NCBI RefSeq assembly: GCF_016522505.1
Contig: NZ_JAEHOH010000003.1
Span: 1-64,000, forward strand
DNA length: 64,000 bases
Origin: Leucobacter chromiisoli
GTDB lineage: Bacteria > Actinomycetota > Actinomycetes > Actinomycetales > Microbacteriaceae
Reading direction: 5' to 3'
The first letter of the stretch is position 1. Each line of letters starts with the position of its first letter. Under the pieces are notes generated by a model, which saw only the letters and a list, made by a program, of their open reading frames with translations, made no database searches and was not told where the DNA came from. Positions 25,952 through 35,668 of the stretch are shown here, one piece after another. A program made the translations under genes and the position numbers.

Positions 25952-26662
25952 CTAGTGCCCCATCCCCAGGCCGCCGTCGACCGGGATGACCGCGCCCGAG
26001 ACGTATCCCGCGTCGTCCCCCGCGAGCCAGGAGGCGACGCCGGCGATCTCCTCGACCTGGCCGAAGCGGCCGGCGGGGATCGAGTCGAGGTACTTCTTCT
26101 GCTGCTCCTCGGGCAGCGCGGCCGTCATGTCGGTCTCGATGAACCCGGGGGCGATGACGTTCGCGGTGATCCCGCGCCCGCCCAGCTCGCGGGTCAGGGA
26201 GCGGGCGAAGCCGACGAGCGCCGCCTTCGACGAGGAGTAGTTGATCTGCCCCGGCGAGCCGTAGAGGGCGACGACGCTCGAGAGCAGGATCACTCGGCCG
26301 AAGCGCCCCTTGAGCAGGCCCTTCGCGGCGCGCTTGACGACCCGGAAGGTGCCGGTGAGGTTGGTGTCGACGACCTCGCTGAACTCCTGCTCGCTCATGC
26401 GCAGCAGCAGGGTGTCGCGGGTGATCCCGGCGTTCGCGACGACCACCTCGACGGGGCCGAGCTGCGCCTCGATCTCGGTGAAGGCCGCGTTGATCGACGC
26501 GGCGTCGGTCATCTCGGCGCGCACCGTGAGCGATCCCTCGGGGCCCTCCCCGGATCGGGCGGTCACGGCGACGCGGTGCCCGTCGGCCATCATGCGCTGT
26601 GCGATGGCGTATCCGATGCCGCGGTTGCCGCCGGTCACGAGTACGGTGCGGGGGGTGCTCAT
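25952..26662 (-). CDS. fabG: 3-oxoacyl-ACP reductase (short-chain dehydrogenase)
   Basis: A short-chain dehydrogenase (236 aa) reducing 3-oxoacyl-ACP with NADPH in fatty acid elongation. The cofactor motif is TGGNRGIG (10-17), followed by NAG (77-79) and the catalytic set Ser129, Tyr142, Lys146 in the YSSSK motif. The length and the C-terminal PVDGGLGMGH match mycobacterial FabG1. A role in another reduction cannot be excluded. GGAAGGA precedes the ATG by about 6 nt. It is divergent from the DUF3099 gene. Confidence 0.9.
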   Translation of the reverse strand: MSTPRTVLVTGGNRGIGYAIAQRMMADGHRVAVTARSGEGPEGSLTVRAEMTDAASINAAFTEIEAQLGPVEVVVANAGITRDTLLLRMSEQEFSEVVDTNLTGTFRVVKRAAKGLLKGRFGRVILLSSVVALYGSPGQINYSSSKAALVGFARSLTRELGGRGITANVIAPGFIETDMTAALPEEQQKKYLDSIPAGRFGQVEEIAGVASWLAGDDAGYVSGAVIPVDGGLGMGH

Positions 26663-26781
26663 GGAGGATCCTTCCGTTGGGGCTGCCTCAAGACTAGGGG
26701 AATCGGACGTGGCGACCGCTCCATCTTGCGGCGTGTATCCAGCGGCGGAGCGTAGGCTGGGAGGGATCGAAGAAGGAGCGC

Positions 26782-27228
26782 ATGGCGAAGAGTTACAGCG
26801 TGACCTCGGCCGGGGTGAATCCGGCCGAGGATCGGGCGCACCGTATGCGCGTGTACTTCATCACGATGAGCCTGCGCGTCGTGTGCGTCGCCTCCCTGTT
26901 CTTCGTGCGCGGGTGGTGGGTGCTCCTCGCGGGCGCCGGGGCCGTGCTGCTCCCCTACTTCGCGGTGATGATCGCGAACGCCGTCGCGCACACGGGGGGT
27001 GAGCACCCCGAGGCTCCCGAACCGCTGCAGCTCACCGGCGCCGGCGCCGAGCCGGAGGAGACCGGACGCGAGGGCTCCCTCATCGTCGTCGATGCTCCCG
27101 CCGACCGCCGGGCCTCGCCCCCGGACGCGGCGGAGCCGGAGCCCGCAGCCGAATCCCGGGACGGCGCCTCCCCCGGCGAAGCCCGAGCCGAGCCTGCGTC
27201 GGCCGATCCCGGGGAGGAGCCGGCATGA
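26782..27228 (+). CDS. DUF3099-family membrane protein
   Basis: A 148-aa protein with two helices in its first 75 residues (RMRVYFITMSLRVVCVASLF, then WWVLLAGAGAVLLPYFAVMI) followed by an acidic Pro/Ala-rich tail. This matches DUF3099, an actinobacterial family of unknown role. GAAGGAG is 4 nt upstream of the ATG. It is the first of a three-gene unit with overlapping ATGA junctions leading to the SURF1 gene, which hints at a link to oxidase assembly. Confidence 0.88.
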   Translation: MAKSYSVTSAGVNPAEDRAHRMRVYFITMSLRVVCVASLFFVRGWWVLLAGAGAVLLPYFAVMIANAVAHTGGEHPEAPEPLQLTGAGAEPEETGREGSLIVVDAPADRRASPPDAAEPEPAAESRDGASPGEARAEPASADPGEEPA

Positions 27229-27479
27229 GCGGCGTGCTCTCGGCCTCGCTCGGAGGCTCTCCCGCTCAGCGGTTCGAGTGCTCCCGCGCCGGGTGCAGAG
27301 AGGCCGCGGACTCGGCCATCCTGTGGCGCAACCCGAAGATCCACGACCCCGAGCGGCGGAAGACCTGGCTGGCGTGCGGTGAGCACCTCGAGACGCTGCG
27401 GGAGTTCCTCGCGGCGCGGGACTTCCCGCTCGAGGTGCGGCCGGTGTCGGATCTCGAGACGAAGGCCGACGAGGCATGA
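27225..27479 (+). CDS. Small conserved actinobacterial protein
   Basis: An 84-aa soluble protein. FECSRAGCREAADSAILWRNPKIH followed by WLACGEHLE gives three cysteines and a His in a zinc-ribbon-like spacing (C-x4-C...C-x2-H). I know similar short proteins next to DUF3099 and SURF1 genes in related genomes but no proven function. Both ends overlap neighbours by 4 bp, so it is translated as part of the DUF3099-SURF1 unit. Confidence 0.8.
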   Translation: MSGVLSASLGGSPAQRFECSRAGCREAADSAILWRNPKIHDPERRKTWLACGEHLETLREFLAARDFPLEVRPVSDLETKADEA

Positions 27480-28402
27480 CGGAGACGATGGCTCCCGCCC
27501 GAGCCGATGCGGGCGATCTGCCGCAGCCGGTCGAGCAGCCGGGCTGGAGCTTCCTGCGGAGCAAGCGATGGTTCGGCTACTTCACGCTGTTCGTGATCTT
27601 CTCCATCGCCTGCGTGTTCCTCGGCAACTGGCAGTTCGACCGGCGGGCCGAGGCGCGCGCCGAGATCGAGCGGATCGACGCGAACTACGAGGCCGCGCCC
27701 GCGCCCCTCCCCGAGGAGCTCCCCGACCTCGGCGGCTTCGACGAGGACGCGCAGAAGTGGCGCCCGGTGGTGGCGACCGGCGAGTACGTCGGCGATCCCT
27801 TCCTCGCGCGGAACCGCCCGGGCCCCGGAGGCGTGGGCGCCGACATGATCCAGGCGCTGCGCACCGCCGAGGGCAGCATCTTCTTCGTGGATCGGGGCTG
27901 GGTGCCGGTCGAGAGCTCGGCGCTGGAGCACCCGGACGAGGTGTTCGCCGGGCTGCCGCCCGCCCCCATGGGCGAGGTGACGGTGGAGGCCCGGCTGCGC
28001 GCGGGCGAACCCGAGATCAGCGGGCGCTCGACCTCGGGCAGCACGGTGGCGAGCATCGACCTGCCGGAGCTCGCGAGACTCGCCGGCGACCCCTCGTCCA
28101 CCTACACCGGGGCGTACGGGATGCTCATCTCGGAGACCCCCGCGGCCGAGCAGGCCTTCGAGCACGGGCAGCTCCCGTCGAAGCCGGAGCGGGACGAGGG
28201 GCCGCACCTCTCGTACGCGCTGCAGTGGTACGTCTTCATCCTGATCGCGGGCATCGGGGTCGCCTACGCCGCGCGGCAGGAGTACCGCAGCCTGAACGCC
28301 GGCAACGACACCGTGCGCCGGCAGGATCGTCGCAGCGCCGAGCGCAGGCGGCGACGCGGGCCGTCGGACGCCGACGAGGAGGACGCGCTCCTCGACGGCT
28401 GA
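27476..28402 (+). CDS. SURF1-family cytochrome oxidase assembly protein
   Basis: A 308-aa protein with the SURF1 layout: N-terminal helix with FLGNWQFDRRAEA (about 45-57), a periplasmic domain (KWRPVVATGEYV, FVDRGWVPV), and a C-terminal helix after HLSYALQWYVF. SURF1 proteins help insert heme A into subunit I of aa3 oxidases. A basic then acidic tail (about 45 residues) follows the last helix. It complements ctaE, ctaA and ctaB elsewhere in the window. The start overlaps the preceding stop (ATGA). Confidence 0.9.
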   Translation: MTETMAPARADAGDLPQPVEQPGWSFLRSKRWFGYFTLFVIFSIACVFLGNWQFDRRAEARAEIERIDANYEAAPAPLPEELPDLGGFDEDAQKWRPVVATGEYVGDPFLARNRPGPGGVGADMIQALRTAEGSIFFVDRGWVPVESSALEHPDEVFAGLPPAPMGEVTVEARLRAGEPEISGRSTSGSTVASIDLPELARLAGDPSSTYTGAYGMLISETPAAEQAFEHGQLPSKPERDEGPHLSYALQWYVFILIAGIGVAYAARQEYRSLNAGNDTVRRQDRRSAERRRRRGPSDADEEDALLDG

Positions 28403-28449
28403 GACAGGGGGTTCGGCGGTGTCCGGCTGCGGCCCGGATCCCGAACCAG

Positions 28450-29472
28450 TTATGCGCTGCGCGGGTCGAGCCGGAGGCCGCTCTCGAACGCCCGCTCCTC
28501 CCCCGTCAGCGGGTCCGCGAAGGCGAGACGCTCCGCGAGCAGCTGCAGGGTGCTCGAGAAGTCGTAGGGGTCGGGGGCGAGGTCGACCGGGTACACGGGG
28601 TCGCCGAGCAGCGGCATGCCGAGCGCGTTCATGTGCACGCGCAGCTGGTGGGTCTTGCCGGTGTGCGGGCGCAGCAGGAACTCGCCGGCCCAGCGCCCGG
28701 CGTGACGCAGCACGCGCAGCAGCTCGATCGAGGTGCGGGCGTTCGGCTCGCCGAGGGTCTCGAGCACGGCGCGGGTGCCGCCCTCCTTCTCGAGACGGCT
28801 GATCCTGTACCGCGCACCGGCTCCGGGCGCCAGTCCCAGCGGCAGGGGATCCCCCGGTCGCCACGCGGGCGGCAGCCAGGCGAGCGCGCGGTAGGTCTTG
28901 CGCACCTCGCGCCGCTGGAACATCGACTGGTAGGCGCCGCGCGTCGCCCCGCGGCGGGAGAGGATCAGCAGGCCGCTCGTCACCCGGTCGAGGCGGTGGA
29001 TCGCCACGAGCGAGTCCTCGCCCCTGGCAGCGCGCAGTCGGGTGACGACGCACTCGCGCACGAACTTCCCGTTCGGGGTGCTCGCGAGGAAGGCGGGCTT
29101 GTCGACGACGAGCAGGTCCTCGTCCTCGTACACGATCGCGACCTCGAAGGGGATGCGGGGCTCGTGCGGGACGGGCTTGTGGAACGAGTAGATGCCGCCG
29201 GGCTCGACGGGATCGGCGAGGGCCGCCCGCTCCCCGCCCTCGGTCGTGAGCGCTCCGTCGGTGACGAAGTACTCGGGGGTCAGCCTCATCGCGCCGAAGG
29301 CCTGCTCGCGGCCGAGGGTGCTCGGAATCACCGTCTCGGCGAGCCAGGCGCCGACGGTGGCGGGCACGGGCAGGTGCGCGCCGGCGTGCGTGCGGCGTCC
29401 TCCGGGCGCCCGCAGCCGCGCGGCGGAGATGCCGTCGCGCGGGGGAAGGAATCGCTGTTCGAAGGCCGCCAC
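28450..29472 (-). CDS. RluA-family pseudouridine synthase
   Basis: A 340-aa RNA pseudouridine synthase. The catalytic motif HRLDRVTSGLL with the reactive Asp is at about residue 150, and RPHTGKTHQLRVHM follows near 270. An N-terminal extension of 90 residues precedes the catalytic fold; there is no clear S4 domain. The target uridine in rRNA or tRNA is not known. It starts with GTG; a minus-strand TAGACT box (29483-29488) lies 10 nt upstream, close to the leaderless pattern. Confidence 0.9.
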   Translation of the reverse strand: MAAFEQRFLPPRDGISAARLRAPGGRRTHAGAHLPVPATVGAWLAETVIPSTLGREQAFGAMRLTPEYFVTDGALTTEGGERAALADPVEPGGIYSFHKPVPHEPRIPFEVAIVYEDEDLLVVDKPAFLASTPNGKFVRECVVTRLRAARGEDSLVAIHRLDRVTSGLLILSRRGATRGAYQSMFQRREVRKTYRALAWLPPAWRPGDPLPLGLAPGAGARYRISRLEKEGGTRAVLETLGEPNARTSIELLRVLRHAGRWAGEFLLRPHTGKTHQLRVHMNALGMPLLGDPVYPVDLAPDPYDFSSTLQLLAERLAFADPLTGEERAFESGLRLDPRSA

Positions 29473-29488
29473 AAGTCAAGCAGTCTAC

Positions 29489-29536
29489 CTACGCCGGCTC
29501 GATGAGCTCCAGCTACGCCAGCTCGATGAGCTCCAG
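29489..29536. repeat. 24-bp tandem duplication at the ABC-F stop codon
   Basis: 29489-29512 and 29513-29536 are 24-bp direct tandem copies with one difference (G/A). The second copy contains the last seven codons and the stop of the ABC-F gene (ELIELA-stop); the first repeats them just past the stop, so the protein is unaffected. Confidence 0.95.
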
Positions 29537-31111
29537 GTACTCCTTCGACCAGTGATCCTCGGTCGCCTCGGGCATGATCAGCACGCGCTCGGGGTTCAGC
29601 GCCTCGACCGCCCCCTGATCGTGCGAGACGAGCACGACGGCGCCCGTGAAGTGGGCGAGGGCGTCGAGGATCTCCTCGCGGCTCGCGGGGTCGAGGTTGT
29701 TCGTCGGCTCGTCGAGCAGCAGCACGTTCGCGCTCGATACGACGAGCATCGCCAGGGCGAGGCGCGTCTTCTCCCCGCCCGAGAGCACGCCGGCGGGCTT
29801 GTGCACGTCGTCTCCCGTGAACAGGAACGAGCCGAGCACCTTGCGCGCCTCGGTCTCCGTGAGATGCTGCGACACGGAGACCATGTTCTGCAGCACGCTC
29901 GCGGCGACGTCGAGCGTCTCGTGCTCCTGCGCGTAGTACCCGACCTTGAGCCCGTGGCCCTCGATGATCTCGCCCGTGTCGGGCTCGTCGACCTCGGCGA
30001 GCAGGCGCAGCAGCGTGGTCTTGCCCGCGCCGTTCAGCCCCAGCACCACGACGCGCGATCCCTTGTCGATCGCGAGGTCCACCCCGGCGAAGATCTCGAG
30101 CGAGCCGTAGGACTTCGAGAGCCCCTGCGCCATGAGCGGGGTCTTGCCGCAGGGGGCCGGGTCGGGGAAGCGGAGCTTCGCCACGCGGTCGACCTGGCGC
30201 ACCTCCTCGAGGCCCGAGAGCATCTTCTCCGCGCGCGCGACCATCTGGTGCGCGGCCGCGGCCTTCGACGCCTTCGCGCCGAAGCGGGCGGCCTGATCCT
30301 TGAGCACCGAGGCCTTCTTCTCGACGTTGGCGCGCTCCTTGCGGCGGCGCTCCTCGTCGGCGGCCCGCTGGCGCTGGTACAGCTTCCACCCCATGTTGTA
30401 GACGTCGATGACCTGGCGGTTGGCGTCGAGGTAGAAGACCCGGTTCACGGTCTCGCCGACGAGGTCGATGTCGTGGGAGATGACGATGACGCCGCCCTTG
30501 TACCCCTTCAGGAACTCGCGCAGCCACACGATGGAGTCGGCGTCGAGGTGGTTGGTCGGCTCGTCGAGGATCATCGTGTCGGCATCGCTGAAGAGGATGC
30601 GGGCGAGCTCGATGCGGCGGCGCTGACCGCCCGAAAGGGTCTTCAGCGGCTGATCCAGGATGCGGTCGGGCAGCCCGAGATTGTGCGAGATCGAGGCCGC
30701 CTCGGCCTCGGCGGCGTATCCGCCGAGCGCCTGGAACCGGTCGGTGAGGTTGCCGAAGCGCTTCATCGCCTTCTCCGCGACGGCGGGATCGTCGGAGGCC
30801 ATGTCCTCCGAGGCCCTCGCCAAGTTCTTCGTCAGCGTTCCGAGGCCGCGGGCGTCGAGGATGCGGTGCCTCGCCAGCTGCTCGGGATCGCCGGAGCGGG
30901 GATCCTGCGGGAGGAAGCCGAGCTCCCCCGACACGGTGACCTTGCCCTCGGCCGGCTGCAGCTCCCCCGAGAGGGTGCGCGTCAGCGTCGTCTTGCCGGC
31001 GCCGTTGCGGCCGACGAGACCGATCTTGTCGCCCGGGTTGACCCGGAAGGCGACCTCCGACATCAGCCGGCGGGCGCCGACGTCGATCGCGAGGTCCTCG
31101 ACGATGATCAT
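29513..31111 (-). CDS. ABC-F family ATPase
   Basis: A 532-aa soluble protein with two ABC ATPase domains and no membrane part. Walker A motifs are GRNGAGKT (about 35-42) and GLNGAGKT (about 353-360); signatures are LSGGQRRRIELAR and LSGGEKTRLALA; both Walker B motifs end DEPTN(H/N)LD. The charged helical linker between domains (ADEERRRKERANVEKKAS) reaches into the ribosome in this family. Members act on translation or protect ribosomes from drugs; this one looks like the housekeeping type of Actinobacteria. AGGA is 7 nt before the ATG. Its upstream region is unusually structured. Confidence 0.92.
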   Translation of the reverse strand: MIIVEDLAIDVGARRLMSEVAFRVNPGDKIGLVGRNGAGKTTLTRTLSGELQPAEGKVTVSGELGFLPQDPRSGDPEQLARHRILDARGLGTLTKNLARASEDMASDDPAVAEKAMKRFGNLTDRFQALGGYAAEAEAASISHNLGLPDRILDQPLKTLSGGQRRRIELARILFSDADTMILDEPTNHLDADSIVWLREFLKGYKGGVIVISHDIDLVGETVNRVFYLDANRQVIDVYNMGWKLYQRQRAADEERRRKERANVEKKASVLKDQAARFGAKASKAAAAHQMVARAEKMLSGLEEVRQVDRVAKLRFPDPAPCGKTPLMAQGLSKSYGSLEIFAGVDLAIDKGSRVVVLGLNGAGKTTLLRLLAEVDEPDTGEIIEGHGLKVGYYAQEHETLDVAASVLQNMVSVSQHLTETEARKVLGSFLFTGDDVHKPAGVLSGGEKTRLALAMLVVSSANVLLLDEPTNNLDPASREEILDALAHFTGAVVLVSHDQGAVEALNPERVLIMPEATEDHWSKEYLELIELA

Positions 31112-31157
31112 GGCGGTGTCCTCACAACTCTCAGCGCCGGGCGAAAGCCCAGCACCT

Positions 31158-31169
31158 CATACATGTATG
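31158..31169. promoter_or_regulatory. 12-bp palindrome upstream of the ABC-F gene
   Basis: CATACATGTATG, a perfect palindrome 46 bp before the ABC-F start. It overlaps possible minus-strand -10 sequences and might be an operator. A GGGC/GCCC mini-hairpin with a 4-nt loop (31139-31150) lies between it and the start. Confidence 0.4.
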
Positions 31170-31200
31170 CACCGAGGGCTTCACCACCGGCACTCGAAAT

Positions 31201-31300
31201 GCTCGGAGGATGATTCTCCGGAGAAGGCGCGCTTGGTTGGGTTTGGCGAGCGCGCTCAGCGCGCTGGAAGAGCGCGCCGGCGGAGAATCATCCTCCGAGC
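31201..31300. repeat. 100-bp inverted-repeat element between the suf operon and the ABC-F gene
   Basis: The ends are perfect 20-bp inverted repeats (GCTCGGAGGATGATTCTCCG at 31201-31220 and its complement at 31281-31300). A second inverted pair lies inside, GGCGCGCT (31226-31233) and AGCGCGCC (31271-31278). Each arm can also fold on itself (CGGAG/CTCCG). It begins 11 bp past the MIP18-type gene, so it may end suf transcription, but the long middle (60 nt between arms) is not like an ordinary terminator. Confidence 0.85.
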
Positions 31301-31311
31301 CGTGGGAAGCA

Positions 31312-31668
31312 CTAAATGGCGAAGCCCAGAGCCCGCATCATGTCCCGTCCATCGTCGGTGATCCGCTCGGGCGTCCACGGCGGCATCCACACCCAGTTGA
31401 TGCGGAAGGCCGTGACGAGCCCGTCCAGCGCCTCGGCGATGTCGTTCTCGATGACGTCGGTGAGCGGGCAGCCCGCGCTCGTGAGCGTCATGCTCACGAC
31501 GAGGGCGTCGTGCTCCTCGTCGAAGGCGAGGTCGTAGATCAGCCCGAGGTCGACGATGTTGACGCCGAGCTCGGGGTCCGAGACGTCCTTCAGGGCCTCG
31601 AGGGCCTGCTCTCGGAAATCGGGGTCGATCGACGCGGGGGGCGTCGGGGTGCCGGCGGAATCGCTCAT
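31312..31668 (-). CDS. MIP18/DUF59-family Fe-S assembly protein
   Basis: A 118-aa DUF59 protein (SufT-like/MIP18) with LKDVSDPELGVNIVDLGLIYDL and the conserved TSAGCPLTDVIENDI segment containing the reactive Cys. It helps mature Fe-S proteins and regularly ends actinobacterial suf operons. It lies 9 bp after sufC. A TAGGCT box (31675-31680) 6 nt before the ATG overlaps the sufC stop codon, so it may also be made from its own leaderless transcript. Confidence 0.9.
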   Translation of the reverse strand: MSDSAGTPTPPASIDPDFREQALEALKDVSDPELGVNIVDLGLIYDLAFDEEHDALVVSMTLTSAGCPLTDVIENDIAEALDGLVTAFRINWVWMPPWTPERITDDGRDMMRALGFAI

Positions 31669-31677
31669 GCGATCAGC

Positions 31678-32442
<765 letters not shown>

Positions 32443-32445
32443 GGT

Positions 32446-32772
32446 TCATATCTCTTTCGTAACGTTGGGGTCGATGTACACGTCGCCGTCTTCGATCTCG
32501 ACGACGTAGACGGGGACCGGCTCGTAGGCCGGAAGATTCTGCGGGATGCCGGTGCACAGCGAGAAGGCCGAGCCGTGGGCCCAGCACTCGAGCGTGTCGC
32601 CCTCGACGAATCCCTCCGAGAGGCTGATCTGCCCGTGGCTGCAGGTGTCGCCGATGGCGTGCACCTGGCCCGAGCTGTCGAGCACCACGGCGATCGGCAC
32701 GTCGTCGAGGACGACCCGCGTCGCCTGATCCTGCACCAGATCGCTGAGTGCGAGGGCTTTGTGGCGGGTCAC
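32446..32772 (-). CDS. Rieske-type ferredoxin (non-heme iron oxygenase ferredoxin subunit)
   Basis: A 108-aa soluble Rieske 2Fe-2S protein. The ligands are in CSHGQ (Cys-x-His) and CWAHGS (Cys-x2-His). It is found inside suf operons of many actinobacteria, where it probably works in electron delivery for cluster assembly; that role is inference. The GTG start overlaps the sufD stop by 4 bp (GTGA, 32769-32772). Confidence 0.92.
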   Translation of the reverse strand: MTRHKALALSDLVQDQATRVVLDDVPIAVVLDSSGQVHAIGDTCSHGQISLSEGFVEGDTLECWAHGSAFSLCTGIPQNLPAYEPVPVYVVEIEDGDVYIDPNVTKEI

Positions 32773-33980
32773 TTGGCCACGACGCTCTCAGACAGCTCGG
32801 CCTCGACGGCGGCCTGCAGGCGCTCCTCGGTCTCGGCGTCGCCGATCTGCTGGATGACCTCGAGCAGGAAGCCGCGCACGACGAGCTTGCGCGCCTCCTC
32901 TTCGGAGATGCCGCGGGACTGCAGGTAGAACAGGTGCTCGTCGTCGAAGCGGCCGGTGGCCGAGGCGTGGCCCGCGCCCTCGATGTCGCCGGTCTCGATC
33001 TCGAGGTTCGGGATCGAGTCTGCGCGAGTGCCCTCGGTGAGCACGAGGTTGCGGTTCTGCTCGTAGCTGTCGGTGCCGGTGGCGCTGTTCCGGATCAGCA
33101 CGTCGCCGATCCACACGGTGTGCGCGCCCTCGCCCTGCAGCGCGCCCTTGTAGGTGACGCGGCTACGGGTGTGGGGGGCGTCGTGATCCATGTAGACCTG
33201 GTGCTCGAGGTGCTGGCCGGCGTCGGCGAAGTACGCTCCGAGCGCCTCGCCGTTCGCGCCCTCGTGGTCGAGGTGGATGGCGGGGTTCAGGCGCACGATG
33301 CCGCCGCCGAGCGAGACGACGATGTGGGTGAGCGACGCGTCGCGCCCCACGGTGGCGTAGTGGCTCGCGAGGTGGACGGCCGCGTCGTCCCACTGCTGCA
33401 CCGAGACCACGGTCAGCTTCGCGCCGTCGCCGACGACGATCTCGACGTTCTCGGTGATCCGGGCGTCGCCCGAGTTCTCGAGGATCACGAGGCCGTGGGC
33501 GTGGGGCGCCGCCTCGATGACGGTGTGCGCCGCGCGGGGGTTCGAGCCGAGGGCGTCGCGGGTGACGACGGCGGTGACCCGCTCGTCGCCCGACACGGTG
33601 ACGAGGTGGGCCTCGCCGAAGGCGGTCCAGGCCGCCGCAGCCGCGCGATCCTCGGGGAGGCCTGCGCGGCCGATGCGGGCGTCGTCGCGGGCGATCCACT
33701 CGGAGCCGATGCCCGTCGCCTCGGTCACGGCGACCGGGAGACGCGAGCCGTCGAGCTCGCCGTTCAGCAGGTCGTCGAGCTTCGCGACGGGCGTGAACTT
33801 CCACACGGCCTCGCGTCCCGTGACCTCTGGGAAGTCGGCGACGTCGGCCGACTTGGGCCGCTCCGACCGGGTCTGCACCGGGATCTTCGAGTCCCAACCC
33901 CCGTCGGAGTGCGCCTGCAGGCCGTGCTGAGCGCCGTTCTGCGGTGCGGGTGCCGTCTGAGTTGCAACAGCTTCGGTCAT
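32769..33980 (-). CDS. sufD: Fe-S cluster assembly protein SufD
   Basis: A 403-aa SufBD-family beta-helix protein, partner of SufB and SufC. The core runs from VEIVVGDGAKLTVVSVQQW to the C-terminal FLLEVIQQIGDAETEERL; near the end, QSRGISEEEARKLVVRGF is a family hallmark. The first 50 residues are a variable Gln/Ala-rich leader. The ATG shares its A with the sufB stop (TAATG), so translation is coupled. The start at 33980 follows the sufB reading frame directly. Confidence 0.95.
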   Translation of the reverse strand: MTEAVATQTAPAPQNGAQHGLQAHSDGGWDSKIPVQTRSERPKSADVADFPEVTGREAVWKFTPVAKLDDLLNGELDGSRLPVAVTEATGIGSEWIARDDARIGRAGLPEDRAAAAAWTAFGEAHLVTVSGDERVTAVVTRDALGSNPRAAHTVIEAAPHAHGLVILENSGDARITENVEIVVGDGAKLTVVSVQQWDDAAVHLASHYATVGRDASLTHIVVSLGGGIVRLNPAIHLDHEGANGEALGAYFADAGQHLEHQVYMDHDAPHTRSRVTYKGALQGEGAHTVWIGDVLIRNSATGTDSYEQNRNLVLTEGTRADSIPNLEIETGDIEGAGHASATGRFDDEHLFYLQSRGISEEEARKLVVRGFLLEVIQQIGDAETEERLQAAVEAELSESVVAK

Positions 33981-35398
33981 TATCCGACGGATCCTTCCAT
34001 GCCCATCTCGATGAGCTTGTTCAGTTCGAGGGCGTACTCCATGGGCAGCTCGCGGGCGATGGGCTCGATGAAGCCGCGCACGATCATGGCCATCGCCTCC
34101 TCCTCGGCGAGCCCGCGGCTCATGAGGTAGAAGAGCTGGTCCTCGCTGACGCGCGAGACCGTGGCCTCGTGGCCGAGCTCGGCGTCGTCGGTGCGGATGT
34201 CGATCGCCGGGTACGTGTCGCTGCGCGAGATCGTGTCGACCAGCAGCGCGTCGCAGACCACCGAGTTGGCGGCGTGGTGGGCGTTCGCCTCCACGCGCAC
34301 CTCGCCCCGGTAGCCGGTGCGGCCGCCGCCGCGCGCGATCGACTTCGAGAGGATCGACGACTTGGTGTGCGGCGCGAGGTGGATCATCTTCGCGCCCGCG
34401 TCCTGGTGCTGACCGGGGCCCGCGAACGCGACGGAGAGGGTCTCGCCCTTGGCGTGCTCGCCGGTCAGGTAGATCGACGGGTACTTCATGGTCACCTTGG
34501 AGCCGATGTTGCCGTCGACCCACTCCATGGTCGCGCCCTCCTCGGCGACCGCGCGCTTGGTCACCAGGTTGTAGACGTTGTTCGACCAGTTCTGGATCGT
34601 CGTGTAGCGCACGCGGGCGTTCTTCTTCACGATGATCTCGACGACGGCCGAGTGCAGGGAGTCAGACTTGTAGATCGGCGCCGTGCAGCCCTCGATGTAG
34701 TGGACGTAGCTGTCCTCGTCGGCGATGATGAGCGTGCGCTCGAACTGGCCCATGTTCTCCGTGTTGATGCGGAAGTAGGCCTGCAGCGGGATCTCGACGT
34801 GCACGCCCTTCGGGACGTACACGAAGGAGCCGCCCGACCACACGGCCGTGTTGAGCGCCGCGAACTTGTTGTCGCCCGAGGGGATGACCGTGCCGAAGTA
34901 CTGCTCGAAGATCTCGGGGTGCTCGCGCAGCGCCGTGTCGGTGTCGAGGAAGAGCACGCCCTGGGCCTCGAGGTCCTCGCGGATCTGGTGGTAGACGACC
35001 TCGGACTCGTACTGCGCGGCGACGCCCGCGACGAGGCGCTGGCGCTCGGCCTCGGGGATGCCGAGCCGCTCGTAGGTCTCCTTGATCTCCTCGGGAAGGT
35101 CGTCCCAGGAGGTCGCCTGCTTCTCCGTCGAGCGCACGAAGTACTTGATGTTGTCGAAGTCGATCTCGGAGAGATCCGCGCCCCACGACGGCATCGGCTT
35201 GCGGCCGAAGATCTGCAGGGCCTTCAGGCGGCGCTGCAGCATCCACTCGGGTTCGTTCTTGAGCTCGGAGATCTCGCGCACGACCTGCTCGTTGAGGCCG
35301 CGCTTGGCTGTCGCGCCCGCCTCGTCGGCGTCGTGCCAGCCGAACTCGTACTGGCCCAAACCCTCGAGCTCGGGCCGATCAATCAGCACCTCTGGCAT
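33980..35398 (-). CDS. sufB: Fe-S cluster assembly protein SufB
   Basis: The scaffold subunit on which the cluster forms (472 aa, normal length; no intein, although mycobacterial sufB genes often carry one). Conserved stretches include [39 protein letters not shown] and the C-terminal [19 protein letters not shown]. It is the first gene of sufB-sufD-ferredoxin-sufC-MIP18. GAGGGA lies 8 nt before the ATG. A SufR-type repressor, often found upstream in actinobacteria, is absent; ctaA is divergent. Confidence 0.96.
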   Translation of the reverse strand: MPEVLIDRPELEGLGQYEFGWHDADEAGATAKRGLNEQVVREISELKNEPEWMLQRRLKALQIFGRKPMPSWGADLSEIDFDNIKYFVRSTEKQATSWDDLPEEIKETYERLGIPEAERQRLVAGVAAQYESEVVYHQIREDLEAQGVLFLDTDTALREHPEIFEQYFGTVIPSGDNKFAALNTAVWSGGSFVYVPKGVHVEIPLQAYFRINTENMGQFERTLIIADEDSYVHYIEGCTAPIYKSDSLHSAVVEIIVKKNARVRYTTIQNWSNNVYNLVTKRAVAEEGATMEWVDGNIGSKVTMKYPSIYLTGEHAKGETLSVAFAGPGQHQDAGAKMIHLAPHTKSSILSKSIARGGGRTGYRGEVRVEANAHHAANSVVCDALLVDTISRSDTYPAIDIRTDDAELGHEATVSRVSEDQLFYLMSRGLAEEEAMAMIVRGFIEPIARELPMEYALELNKLIEMGMEGSVG

Positions 35399-35668
35399 CG
35401 TTCACATCCCTCGTTCGTCTCCGCCGCCGGAACCAGAGCGAAGCCGGAGGGATCCGGATCCGGGGCGCCTCCGAGGCACCCAACTGGCTCCCTGCAGCGG
35501 TGCAGTATTCTGGCCTTCGGACCATCCGGGCGATTCGATGCTGATGCACCGCGCGCCCGGGTCGTCGTACGCAACCACAGCTTCCCATTCTACAGGTGTC
35601 CCGCTCAAAACGGGAGAGCCCACGCAAATCATCTGACGATGCGGAGCTGGCCGTCGAGAGGAGCCTCG

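Noticed and set aside
35399-35668. A regulator gene or riboswitch between sufB and ctaA
   Set aside because: No coding frame with a credible product and no known riboswitch pattern; the region only appears to hold two divergent promoters.
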